From the NCBI RefSeq assembly GCF_001467955.1, contig NZ_LNYR01000048.1:113036-177035 (forward strand): a DNA stretch of 64,000 nucleotides, in the 5' to 3' direction. The translations under genes and the position numbers were made by a program. Of the stretch, positions 38,820-46,874 are shown piece by piece. Source of the DNA: Legionella quateirensis (GTDB lineage: Bacteria; Pseudomonadota; Gammaproteobacteria; Legionellales; Legionellaceae). The notes beneath the pieces are model-generated. The model searched no databases. It was not told the DNA's origin and saw nothing but the letters and a program-made list of their open reading frames with translations. Within the stretch, counting starts at the first letter, position 1; each line of letters starts with the position of its first letter.

Positions 38820-40025
38820 CTAATCAATAGCCAACAAATGCCCCAGCTTTTGTTTTTTTGTCATTAAATATCCACGATTTTCATCTGTAGGTTCCATCTC
38901 TAATGGAACACGCTCAGCGTTTATTCCATAATGTTCCATAGCCGAAATTTTTAAAGGATTGTTCGTTAACATTCGTATTGAATCAATGCCTAAATGTTTC
39001 AGTATCTGATATGCAATCGCATAATCACGATCATCTGCAGGCAATCCCAGTTTTAAATTCGCCTCAACCGTATCGAATCCTTGTTCCTGCAAAGCATAGG
39101 CTTTTAATTTATTCGCTAAACCAATGCCTCTACCTTCCTGACGCAAATAAATTAATACGCCCCCTTCTTCTGCTATTTGTGACAAAGATGCTTTTAATTG
39201 TTTGCCACAATCGCATTTACAGGAGCCAAAAACATCACCCGTAATACATTCCGAATGAATTCGGACTAAAGGAATCCGATTTCCAAACACAGGAGGTTTA
39301 ACTAAAACAAAATGCTCTGCTGAATCCAGCTCATTTTCGAATACCGTCATATTAAAAGTGCCATTATCGTTCAATGGTATTCGAGTAGTTGCTGCAGCAG
39401 TGACTAATTGTTCGTTCTTTATTCGATACTCAATCAAATCCTTGATCGTAACCAACGGAATTTGATGTTTCTCAGAAAAAATCACCAACTCATCTCGCCG
39501 GCTCATGGTACCGTCTTCATTAATAATTTCACAAATCACGGCAGCTGGTGTTAAACCCGCCAGTCGAACCAAATCAACACTGCCCTCGGTTTGTCCGGCT
39601 CGTTCCAATACCCCTTTGCGTCTTGCCCTCAAGGGAAAGACATGACCAGGGGAAATGATATCTGCCGGCCCACTTTGTGGATCGATAGCTACTTTGATGG
39701 TCTGAGCTCTGTCTTGTGCTGAGATACCCGTTGAAACACCATGAGCAGCCTCAATTGATACGGTAAACGCCGTACCATAAGGTGACCTGTTATTATGAGC
39801 CATCATCGGTAATTGAATTTTATCAATCAACTCTTCAGACATTGGCAAACAAATTAACCCACAACCAAAACGTGACATGAAGTTTATTGCCTCTGGTGTG
39901 GCAAATTCCGCGGCCATCACCAAATCGCCTTCATTTTCCCTGTCTTCATCATCCATTAGAATAATCATTTTACCGGCTTTAAGTGTTTCCATTGCCTGTT
40001 CTATACTGACTAATGAATGCTTCAT
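38820..40025 (-). CDS. ribBA: Bifunctional 3,4-dihydroxy-2-butanone-4-phosphate synthase / GTP cyclohydrolase II
   Basis: 401 residues. RibB domain (1-200): MILMDDEDRENEGDLVMAAEF with acidic metal ligands, YGTAFTVSIEA, GHVFPLRARRKGVLERAGQTE. RibA domain (about 205-400): RIHSECITGDVFGSCKCDC (zinc cysteines), YLRQEGRGIGLANKLKAYALQ, then LTNNPLKISAMEHYGI. The zinc ligands and catalytic residues of both halves look intact. Its start overlaps the ribE stop by four bases. Confidence 0.97.
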   Translation of the reverse strand: MKHSLVSIEQAMETLKAGKMIILMDDEDRENEGDLVMAAEFATPEAINFMSRFGCGLICLPMSEELIDKIQLPMMAHNNRSPYGTAFTVSIEAAHGVSTGISAQDRAQTIKVAIDPQSGPADIISPGHVFPLRARRKGVLERAGQTEGSVDLVRLAGLTPAAVICEIINEDGTMSRRDELVIFSEKHQIPLVTIKDLIEYRIKNEQLVTAAATTRIPLNDNGTFNMTVFENELDSAEHFVLVKPPVFGNRIPLVRIHSECITGDVFGSCKCDCGKQLKASLSQIAEEGGVLIYLRQEGRGIGLANKLKAYALQEQGFDTVEANLKLGLPADDRDYAIAYQILKHLGIDSIRMLTNNPLKISAMEHYGINAERVPLEMEPTDENRGYLMTKKQKLGHLLAID

Positions 40026-40636
40026 GACTCTACCTCATAGTTCAACTTCCCGGCGATTTGAAGCTGATGAGCAACAATACGGGTAAGATAATCAAATTCA
40101 ATATTTACATGCTGTCCCACTTGTAACGTCCCTAAGGTGGTGTGTAACAGAGTGTGCGGTACCAGCATTAACTTAATGGATTGGTTTTTTACGTTATTAA
40201 TAGTCAGGCTTACTCCTTCCACGGTAATACTGCCCTTGGGTATCAAATAATACATGGAGTTTGAATTAAATCCTTCAAGTTCCATTTCAATGTATTCATC
40301 CAGACGATTAATAGATTTTATCAAAGCCTTAGTGTCCACATGGCCGCTCACATAATGGCCGCCAAACCGTGTTGACGCAATCATGGCACGTTCAAGATTA
40401 ACCGGATCACCGGATGACAAACTCCCTAATGTTGTTACATTTAACGTTTCAGGAGAAACATCAAAATGCAACTCCCCGGATTCAGATGACAATAAAGTAA
40501 GGCATACGCCATTGACGGCAATGCTCTCACCAATCTGCAGATGTTCATAATTTGATGAAATAATCAGTTTATTCCCACAATCATTTTCATGGTTAGCAAG
40601 TACCTCACCTGTCTGTTCTATTAAACCAGTAAACAC
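40022..40636 (-). CDS. ribE: Riboflavin synthase
   Basis: 204 residues from a GTG at 40636 giving the family start (M)FTGLIEQTGEVL. AGGAGG lies four to five bases upstream, and GTG shares one base with the ribD stop (TAGTG). A longer reading from 40660 is less likely. Two lumazine-binding repeats are visible: GESIAVNGVCLTLLS ... FDVSPETLNVTTLGSL and GSITVEGVSLTINNV ... LIPHTLLHTTLGTL-like LVPHTLLHTTLG. It dismutates two lumazines to riboflavin. Confidence 0.95.
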   Translation of the reverse strand: MFTGLIEQTGEVLANHENDCGNKLIISSNYEHLQIGESIAVNGVCLTLLSSESGELHFDVSPETLNVTTLGSLSSGDPVNLERAMIASTRFGGHYVSGHVDTKALIKSINRLDEYIEMELEGFNSNSMYYLIPKGSITVEGVSLTINNVKNQSIKLMLVPHTLLHTTLGTLQVGQHVNIEFDYLTRIVAHQLQIAGKLNYEVES

Positions 40637-41748
40637 TAAACCTCCTGCCAATCGATACATGCTATCATATTGTCACCCATTTCATGCCAGGAAACTTTAT
40701 GTTCGCGATCAAATAGTTCACAGTACTGATAGGCTGAAACTGCTTCAGTACCTAAATAGATTGGAACTATATATAAGTAGGTTCTATGAACCAATCCCTC
40801 TTGATGTAATGCACTAAAAATTGCCCCGCCTGCTTCTACCCAGACATCATGGAAGCCCAACCCACCCAGATGTCCCAGTATGGAATTCAAATCCATCCGT
40901 CCTGACTTTAAGGGCATTGCATGATAAGTACTATTAGGATAAAGAGAAAGTGAGCTGCTCGAACAAATTTGCCCCGGAGCAACTTTATTTCGCTCTGTAT
41001 CAGGCAATAAACGATGTTCATCATGGTATATATGACAATGACTGGCTGTCGAGAACACCAAAGACTCTTCATTCAAACTGAGGTCCCGATCGATGATTGC
41101 CACCGGTTTTGCCTGTTCCTGGTGATTTAATCGGACATTCATTCGGGGGTTATCCCGCTCTACTGTTCTGGAACTGGTTAATATCACATCGCTTGCGGCA
41201 CGCATTTTATGAGTAAATTCAGCACACAAAGAATTTGATAAAATGACTCGTTCATTACTCAAACGCCCTATTTTGCCATCTAGACTCTGCGCCATCTTGA
41301 CCGTAACTCTGGGTCTATTGGTTAAAGTCCAATGAGAGTAGCTTTTATAAAATTCGTCAATTTCAGGCAAAGGTAAATGAGTTACCTTGATTCCGTGTTC
41401 CTGCAAAAGAGCAGTAGAATTATTTTGAGCAACAAGAGGGTTAGGATCTAAATAAGAAAAGTATACTTCTTCTATGCCGTGATTGATAATCGCATTGACG
41501 CAAGGCGGCGTTCGCCCCCAATGATTACAAGGCTCGAGAGTAATATATAAACTAACCCCTGGCGTTTTAGGGGTAAATTGTGCTAACAATAGTTGTTCTG
41601 CATGCGGCGAACCTGCACCTCGATGCCAGTCCTGTGCTATAATGTTTCCATTTTGCACAGCCACTGCTCCAACACTGGGATTGGGCGCACAGATCCCTTG
41701 ACCTAGTTTGGCTTGATTAAGTGCTGCAAGCAAAAACTGTTCGTGCAT
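40636..41748 (-). CDS. ribD: Bifunctional diaminohydroxyphosphoribosylaminopyrimidine deaminase / reductase
   Basis: 370 residues. The N-terminal deaminase domain has the zinc site SPHAEQ and EPCNHWGRTPPCVNAI. The C-terminal reductase (from about 148) has RPRVTVKMAQSLDGKIG and GFHDVWVEAGGAIFSALHQEGLV. These are steps 2 and 3 of riboflavin synthesis. It is the first gene of ribD-ribE-ribBA-ribH. Only 50 bases separate it from the divergent protease gene, leaving no room for an FMN riboswitch. Confidence 0.96.
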   Translation of the reverse strand: MHEQFLLAALNQAKLGQGICAPNPSVGAVAVQNGNIIAQDWHRGAGSPHAEQLLLAQFTPKTPGVSLYITLEPCNHWGRTPPCVNAIINHGIEEVYFSYLDPNPLVAQNNSTALLQEHGIKVTHLPLPEIDEFYKSYSHWTLTNRPRVTVKMAQSLDGKIGRLSNERVILSNSLCAEFTHKMRAASDVILTSSRTVERDNPRMNVRLNHQEQAKPVAIIDRDLSLNEESLVFSTASHCHIYHDEHRLLPDTERNKVAPGQICSSSSLSLYPNSTYHAMPLKSGRMDLNSILGHLGGLGFHDVWVEAGGAIFSALHQEGLVHRTYLYIVPIYLGTEAVSAYQYCELFDREHKVSWHEMGDNMIACIDWQEV

Positions 41749-41798
41749 CGATTAACCACCTTTTAAAAGTGCACGAATGATAACAAATTATTCAATTT

Positions 41799-43241
41799 AT
41801 GAGTAGCCTAATGATTCAATTGAATTTAAAATTTAAGTTAAAACCAATTTTTTCAAGCTTATCTGCGTTGGGATGGTTATTTATACTATTTTTTTTGGCT
41901 CAACCGTCTTTCGCTGAAGGACTATCTCCTTATTCAACAAAAGAACTGGAACAGCTGGAACATCAATTCATTCAACTGATTAATCAATCAGACAGTGTAG
42001 AACGCAACCCCTTGGCCAACCAATTCATAAATCATATTGGAAAAAAGCTCGCATACTATGGTCGAATCAAAACACCCTATTTTTTTATAGTCAAATCCAG
42101 AGAAATTAATGCCTTTGCAGGTCCTGGAGGATATATTGGTATTAATTCCCAACTGATATTAACGACCCAGAATGAGAGCGAACTCGCTGCTGTAATGGCT
42201 CATGAAATAGCTCACGTTCGTCTGCACCATCTGTACAGTATGATTGAACACCAAAAACAGATGCGAGTTCCCATGCTGGCCTCCATGCTGGCTTCAATAG
42301 CGCTTGGTGCTTTAAATCCCACAGTAGGAATGGGAGCCATGATGGCCTCAATTTCCGGATTTTCTCAGGATAATATCAACTTTACCCGTTCCAAAGAAAA
42401 AGAAGCAGACAGAATAGGTATCGACATGCTGATTAAAGCAGGGTTTGATCCGCGTGGAATGGCCGCTTTTTTCCGGAAAATGCAGGAAAATTCTCGTTAT
42501 TATTATTCTGCAGATGTTCCCGCAATACTCCGAACCCATCCGATGGACGCGGATCGTATCGCTGAGGCTGAGAACCGCACCGCCCGCCTTGATAGAAAAA
42601 GCTATAATGATTCACTGGACTATGCTCTTTTTAAAGAACTGATTCGTGTTTCCGTGACGCCACAGACCAAACAAATACTGGATTACTATGAACATCAGTG
42701 TCACAAAAAAAACAGCACTATTGCCTGCCAATATGGATATGTACTCGCTTTATTAAACAATAATGAATACGCCAAAGCAGCTGATCGTTTAAGGCCTATT
42801 ATTGATAAAAATTCGGACAATCTATATTTTCAAATTGCAATGGCCCAAGCTGAACTTGGCTTGTCACAAAATAAAGCCGCAATAAATCGTTTGGCAGATG
42901 CTCAAAAAAATTATCCAGATAATTACGCCGCACTAATGGCCTATGCCCAGGGTTTGCTGTCTGCCAACCAGGCAGAAAAAGCGACCAGCGTATTGCTCAA
43001 AGGCAGCAGAATCTATAAAGAAGATCTGCCCCTGTGCAGAGAATTGGCTCGAGCTCAGGCCGAATCGCATCAAAAAAATTATGCTTATTTTACCCAATCT
43101 CAATGCTTGTTGCTTGAAGGACAACATCGAGCGGCTATAGCACAATTAAAAGTTGCGCGTAATTTATCAAAAAATGATCCTTATCTGATGGCGCGTATTA
43201 CCGCTAAAATTGATGAAATCAAATACATGACCGAAAATTAA
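41799..43241 (+). CDS. BepA-like M48 metalloprotease with TPR repeats
   Basis: 480 residues with an N-terminal signal peptide (FILFFLAQPSFA-EG). The M48 zinc site HEIAH is in LAAVMAHEIAHVRLHHL, and the third ligand is in KEKEADRIGIDMLIKAGFDPRGMA. PAILRTHPMDADRIAEAENR is the conserved latch region. From about residue 300 the protein consists of TPR helices. This architecture matches BepA (YfgC), the periplasmic protease-chaperone that monitors LptD and BamA at the outer membrane. It is divergent from ribD. Confidence 0.93.
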   Translation: MSSLMIQLNLKFKLKPIFSSLSALGWLFILFFLAQPSFAEGLSPYSTKELEQLEHQFIQLINQSDSVERNPLANQFINHIGKKLAYYGRIKTPYFFIVKSREINAFAGPGGYIGINSQLILTTQNESELAAVMAHEIAHVRLHHLYSMIEHQKQMRVPMLASMLASIALGALNPTVGMGAMMASISGFSQDNINFTRSKEKEADRIGIDMLIKAGFDPRGMAAFFRKMQENSRYYYSADVPAILRTHPMDADRIAEAENRTARLDRKSYNDSLDYALFKELIRVSVTPQTKQILDYYEHQCHKKNSTIACQYGYVLALLNNNEYAKAADRLRPIIDKNSDNLYFQIAMAQAELGLSQNKAAINRLADAQKNYPDNYAALMAYAQGLLSANQAEKATSVLLKGSRIYKEDLPLCRELARAQAESHQKNYAYFTQSQCLLLEGQHRAAIAQLKVARNLSKNDPYLMARITAKIDEIKYMTEN

Positions 43242-43257
43242 AGGTCAGAATAATTTT

Positions 43258-43279
43258 CCGTCTTTGCGAGCAAAGACGG
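43258..43279 (+). terminator. Hairpin CCGTCTTTGC/GCAAAGACGG after bepA-like gene
   Basis: The palindrome is perfect over 10 bases per arm with only GA at the centre (so in RNA probably an 8-bp stem with a 6-base loop), followed by GTTTTAT. It begins 17 bases after the stop. It consists only of the outer ends of the CGTCTTTGCGAGC repeat family seen at 12313-12397, so a collapsed repeat may serve as terminator. Confidence 0.6.
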
Positions 43280-43405
43280 GTTTTATAAGGTCATTGAAAC
43301 TTAAATCAATACATGTTTGTTTTGATAAATTATAAAGGGATTTCTCAGTGTGAGTGTTGGAATCAAGTTAAATTTTTCAAGTACAAATATAGACTATTTT
43401 ATCAA

Positions 43406-43427
43406 CTTAGTCTATATTTAGACTAAG
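43406..43427. promoter_or_regulatory. Operator of the Xre-RES module
   Basis: CTTAGTCTA-TATT-TAGACTAAG is a perfect inverted repeat with 9-bp arms, 19 bases before the antitoxin ATG. A further half-site TAGACTA at 43390-43396 lies upstream. This is the expected kind of site for autorepression by a dimeric Xre-type antitoxin and its toxin complex. Confidence 0.65.
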
Positions 43428-43446
43428 TATTGAATCAAGGTATAAG

Positions 43447-43845
43447 ATGATTCCAGATAAAACAACTTCCAGGGTAGCGAAAGAGCATATTCAAACTGCT
43501 TTTAAAGTAGTGTTGAATATTTTCGACAAATGGCATTGCACTACTGAGGAAGCACTGATTTTGTTAGGCCTCAAACGTTCGACCTGGTTCAAATACAAAA
43601 ATTCCCCTGAGAATGCTTCATTCAGCCATGATATTACAGAACGTATATCGTACATTTTAAATATTCATGCTGCATTAAGAATATTGTTTTCCAATCAGGA
43701 TTCTGTTTACCAATGGGTAAGAAAACCGAATAGCGCCCCATTTTATAATGGTCGTTCGGCAATGGATGTCATGCTCCAGGGACGAGTTGTTGATTTGTGG
43801 GCTGTTGCCAGCAGACTCAATGCCGAGCGTGGTGGTAAAGCTTAA
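43447..43845 (+). CDS. Xre/MbcA/ParS-type antitoxin
   Basis: 132 residues. An N-terminal helix-turn-helix-like region (CTTEEALILLGLKRSTWFKYK) is followed by the C-terminal toxin-binding DUF2384 domain, seen in ILNIHAALRILFSNQDSVYQWVRKPNSAPFYNGRSAMDVML with the usual N-x-x-F-x-G-x-x-P/A-L-like pattern. It neutralises the adjacent RES toxin and represses the operon. AAGG lies six bases before the ATG. Its stop overlaps the toxin start by one base (TAATG). Confidence 0.9.
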   Translation: MIPDKTTSRVAKEHIQTAFKVVLNIFDKWHCTTEEALILLGLKRSTWFKYKNSPENASFSHDITERISYILNIHAALRILFSNQDSVYQWVRKPNSAPFYNGRSAMDVMLQGRVVDLWAVASRLNAERGGKA

Positions 43846-44555
43846 TGGTTTCAATGGATTCACTCAATAAATTAACCTTTGTGAAACAACGTTGTTATCG
43901 GATTATTCCTTCCCAATTTCCCCCGATTCACTTATTTGAAGATGTCGCCAATCCAGAGGAATTCGAAGCTCTGTTTGCCATACAAATGCTAACCAATCCG
44001 AGAATACAAGAGGAAATAGGTCTGTTGGATCGAGTTCCTGTAGATCAACGACTTTATGCTGTTCCGGGTTGTGGTTATATCATGGCTGCCTTTACTCACA
44101 TTAATCCAAATGGAAGCAGATTTTCCAATGGTGACTATGGGATATATTATGCAGCAGAGTCCATATCAACTGCGATTGCAGAAACCATCTACCATAAAGA
44201 GCAATTTCTCTCATATACACAAGAGCCCGCTCAAGAATTGGCCATGAGAAGTTTGATTGCTGAATTCAGCGCTGATTTATTTAATTTAACACTACTGGAT
44301 AAAGGCAACAATCCTCTGTATTCATCCACTGATTACACCCAGAGCCAATTCCTTGGTTCTCAAATTAAAGAACACCAGGAAGACGGCATCGTATATCATT
44401 CCATTCGATCACCGGGAACAAATTACGCGCTGTTTAAACCAAATTCAATTCATCAGTGCCAGCAAGGTGCTCATTTCAGTTATGTATGGGACGGCGCACA
44501 GATTACAACGGTCTATCAAAAAGTAATAAAAAATGAATATACTAGGATGTGTTGA
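43845..44555 (+). CDS. RES-domain toxin
   Basis: 236 residues with the RES-domain core: QRCYRIIPSQFPP (conserved Arg), GSRFSNGDYGIYYAAESISTAIAETIYH (conserved Tyr/Glu) and YHSIRSPGTNYALFKP (conserved Ser). RES toxins of Xre-RES modules degrade NAD+. The key Arg, Glu and Ser are visible, so the toxin looks active. The last codons, TGT-TGA, lie in the terminal repeat of a palindromic element (44550-44699), so the natural C-terminus may have been changed by that insertion. Confidence 0.88.
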   Translation: MVSMDSLNKLTFVKQRCYRIIPSQFPPIHLFEDVANPEEFEALFAIQMLTNPRIQEEIGLLDRVPVDQRLYAVPGCGYIMAAFTHINPNGSRFSNGDYGIYYAAESISTAIAETIYHKEQFLSYTQEPAQELAMRSLIAEFSADLFNLTLLDKGNNPLYSSTDYTQSQFLGSQIKEHQEDGIVYHSIRSPGTNYALFKPNSIHQCQQGAHFSYVWDGAQITTVYQKVIKNEYTRMC

Positions 44556-44699
44556 CAATTCATCTATTTATTTCCAACGTCCCGCGACTTGTTCGCGGGA
44601 TCCAGAGATCGAGTATCATTAACAAACATAATGTATTCATCAAGATTGAACTGGATCCCGCGAACAAGTCGCGGGACGTCGAAATCGGAAATGTCAACA
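44550..44699. repeat. 150-bp MITE-like palindromic element
   Basis: The ends are 8-bp perfect inverted repeats, TGTTGACA (44550-44557) and TGTCAACA (44692-44699). Inside are 29-bp perfect inverted arms at 44577-44605 and 44651-44679, ACGTCCCGCGACTTG... and its complement, separated by 45 AT-rich bases. The element is non-coding and much richer in GC in its arms than the surrounding DNA. It overlaps the stop codon of the RES toxin. Confidence 0.8.
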
Positions 44700-44784
44700 G
44701 CCCCTAGTGCGTTTTGATCATTTAAGTAAGATCACTCTGCCTTAAGGTCTATTTAATCACTATTGCCATCCAGGAACTCTCAAA

Positions 44785-46125
44785 ATGAAGCTGTTCAAAG
44801 ATAATTTTTATCCTCTGTTAAAATTAGCAATTCCCCTCGCCCTGACTGGATTGCTGCAATCATCCGTATGGTTTTTTGAGACCATGTTTCTTGCACGATT
44901 AGGTCCGGATATTTTAGCTGCAGGATCTTTGGTAAGCTGGTTATTTGGTACTGTAGTAGTCATTCTCTTTGGTACATTAAGCTCGATTAATATTTTAGTT
45001 GCACACAAACACGGAGCTGATGATACGAATGGTATCTTACATGTAGTCCGCGACGGATTCTGGCTGGCTTTATTACTTGCACTACCTATATTTCTATTAT
45101 TTTGGAATATGTCCCCGCTCTTTCTACTTTTTGGTCAGAGTCCGGCTATAGTGCAACTGGCCAAAACTTATTTACATGCTGTGGCATGGGGTGTTTTGCC
45201 TAATGTCATCATGATAGCGCTGCTTGAAGTCATCATGGGTCTTGGACGAGCGCGTTTTATTTTGGTGTTCAATATCATCTCAGTGACGCTCACCATTTTT
45301 TTTAGTTTTGCCTTTATTTTTGGTAGATTTGGCTTTCCGCCATTAGGTATTGCCGGAGCTGGCTGGGGATTAACCACCAGCTATTGGATTACTACGTTTT
45401 TTTTGACTCTTTATGTTGTAACCAACAAAAAGTACAGCTGCTATTTCCGTCTATTATTGAAACCAACCAAACCTTCTTATTTAATTGAATTAATGAAAGT
45501 TGGTGTTCCTATGGGCATTATGTATTGCGTAGAAGTTGCCTTTTTCTTCGCTTTAACTTTAATCATGGGATCATTTGGCAGCCTGGTCATATCAGCAAAC
45601 CAAATTGCCTTGCAATATCTTGGCACACTAATGTCTCTGATTTTCTCTCTTGCGCAATCCATAACAGTACGTATGGGACATCTACTGGGATCGGGTAATA
45701 AAGCTTCCGCAGAACGCACAGGATATATAGGGATACTTATTGCCGCATCGCTGATGCTTCTGGTAGCGATTATTTATTGGATTATCCCAACTACCTTAAT
45801 TAATATTGATTTTGACGTTCACAATGCCAACAATTTGGAACTAGTGCGTATAGCAACACAACTGTTAACCATCAGTGCCTTGTTTCAGCTAATTGAAGCT
45901 ATAAGAATCGCTTTATTTGGTGCATTACGTGCTTTAAAAGATACCCATTTTACTCTATGCATATCCATCATCAGTTTTTGGGGAATTGCTTTACCACTTG
46001 GATATTTTATGGCCAGCCATATGAGTCTTGGCGGTGCAGGTCTTTGGTGGGGAATGGTATCAGGAGCCGGGTTTAGCGTACTGTTACTGCTCTGGCGCTT
46101 TAGAATTAAAATAAGAACTTATTAG
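44785..46125 (+). CDS. MATE-family multidrug/toxin exporter
   Basis: 446 residues with 12 hydrophobic segments in two related halves. MATE features: LLKLAIPLALTGLLQSSVWFFETMFLARLG at the start and the second-half counterpart LIELMKVGVPMGIMYCVEVAFFFALTLIMGSFGSLVISANQIALQY. Such proteins expel cationic drugs or metabolites against Na+ or H+; the substrate is unknown. A duplicated hairpin repeat begins two bases after its stop. Confidence 0.93.
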   Translation: MKLFKDNFYPLLKLAIPLALTGLLQSSVWFFETMFLARLGPDILAAGSLVSWLFGTVVVILFGTLSSINILVAHKHGADDTNGILHVVRDGFWLALLLALPIFLLFWNMSPLFLLFGQSPAIVQLAKTYLHAVAWGVLPNVIMIALLEVIMGLGRARFILVFNIISVTLTIFFSFAFIFGRFGFPPLGIAGAGWGLTTSYWITTFFLTLYVVTNKKYSCYFRLLLKPTKPSYLIELMKVGVPMGIMYCVEVAFFFALTLIMGSFGSLVISANQIALQYLGTLMSLIFSLAQSITVRMGHLLGSGNKASAERTGYIGILIAASLMLLVAIIYWIIPTTLINIDFDVHNANNLELVRIATQLLTISALFQLIEAIRIALFGALRALKDTHFTLCISIISFWGIALPLGYFMASHMSLGGAGLWWGMVSGAGFSVLLLLWRFRIKIRTY

Positions 46126-46126
46126 T

Positions 46127-46193
46127 AGTGGAGGTTGAGAGATCGCCATCCTAAAAAAAGCGGAGTGCACATCAGGTGCATGAGCATTTTTTT
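46127..46193 (+). repeat. Partial (left-half) copy of the hairpin element at 46213-46340
   Basis: These 67 bases are identical to 46231-46297, running from AGTGGAGGTTGAGAGATCGC to the T-run. The copy lacks the right arm, and unrelated DNA (GCGAATTCTCATTCAGG) follows. It starts two bases after the MATE stop codon. Confidence 0.9.
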
Positions 46194-46212
46194 TGCGAAT
46201 TCTCATTCAGGG

Positions 46213-46340
46213 GATAAACGGACAGAGTTGAGTGGAGGTTGAGAGATCGCCATCCTAAAAAAAGCGGAGTGCACATCAGGTGCATGAGCATTTTTTTAGG
46301 ATGGCGATCTCTCAAGATACACCAAATATGTCCGTTTATC
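46213..46340. repeat. 128-bp hairpin element with GATAAACGGAC terminal inverted repeats
   Basis: Termini GATAAACGGAC (46213-46223) and GTCCGTTTATC (46330-46340) are perfect inverted repeats. Inner perfect 25-bp arms at 46239-46263 and 46291-46315 read TTGAGAGATCGCCATCCT-A7 and its complement. A loop of 27 bases contains a further small hairpin, GTGCACATCAGGTGCAT. A7/T7 tracts flank the loop, so transcripts in either direction would form a terminator-like stem. The right end contains the stop codon of the gene at 46336-46581. Confidence 0.82.
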
Positions 46341-46581
46341 GGACAGAAACTTCTTTCCACCAACTTGTCTTTGTCTCAGCAACCCAATCAGCATTTCTTA
46401 AATTTTTAACAAAAACTGCTGTTTCTTCTGGAGTTGAATGTTTAGGATCAAGTTTAATGCACCAGTCCCAATCACCAGAAGTAGACCATAGACTTTGAAC
46501 GCCACTCATTTTGGCTATAGAAGAAGAGTCTGACCAGGCATTTTTTGTTTTTAAGAAAACAACACTATTCCATGAGTTCAT
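46336..46581 (-). CDS. Small orphan protein, 81 residues
   Basis: No family recognised. The protein is rich in tryptophan (seven of 81) and charged residues, with no signal peptide or membrane segment: NSWNSVVFLKTKNAWSDSS, SLWSTSGDWDWCIKLDPKHS and ETKTSWWKEVSVR. The middle resembles a small alpha/beta sensor-like fold, but this is a guess. AAGGAAAG lies five to six bases before the ATG, supporting a real gene. The stop codon TAA lies inside the terminal repeat of the 46213-46340 element. Confidence 0.7.
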   Translation of the reverse strand: MNSWNSVVFLKTKNAWSDSSSIAKMSGVQSLWSTSGDWDWCIKLDPKHSTPEETAVFVKNLRNADWVAETKTSWWKEVSVR

Positions 46582-46614
46582 TATTACTTTCCTTAGTATT
46601 TAATTATGAAAGAT

Positions 46615-46637
46615 CGCGTTGAATATAATTCATCGCG
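46615..46637. promoter_or_regulatory. Inverted repeat upstream of the 81-residue gene
   Basis: CGCGTTGAAT-ATA-ATTCATCGCG has 10-bp arms with one mismatch, 34 bases upstream of the gene's ATG (minus strand). It could be an operator. The remaining gap to 46874 contains no clear gene or hairpin. Confidence 0.4.
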
Positions 46638-46874
46638 TTATATAACCTTAGACTATGAGTTAATAGATTTCAACGAAACCGGATAATTTAAAATAACAAT
46701 GCGATGGTGCATTATATTAGGAACTTTAACTTCTCCATAAATCAGGGAAATGGCATCTCGAACGAAGAGAGAGATCTTCTGAAGCCAGTATGGAGCCTAA
46801 GTTTGTAACCTTCACCGTGTTCAATGATGACGAAATTCCTGCAGTTTTTGCAAAGTTACGGCTAATTTCCCTAA

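Noticed and set aside
41749..41798. FMN riboswitch before ribD
   Set aside because: Only 50 bases are available before the divergent gene; an RFN element needs well over 100.
44550..44699. Intact insertion sequence
   Set aside because: At 150 bp it is too short to encode a transposase; it can only be a non-autonomous element.
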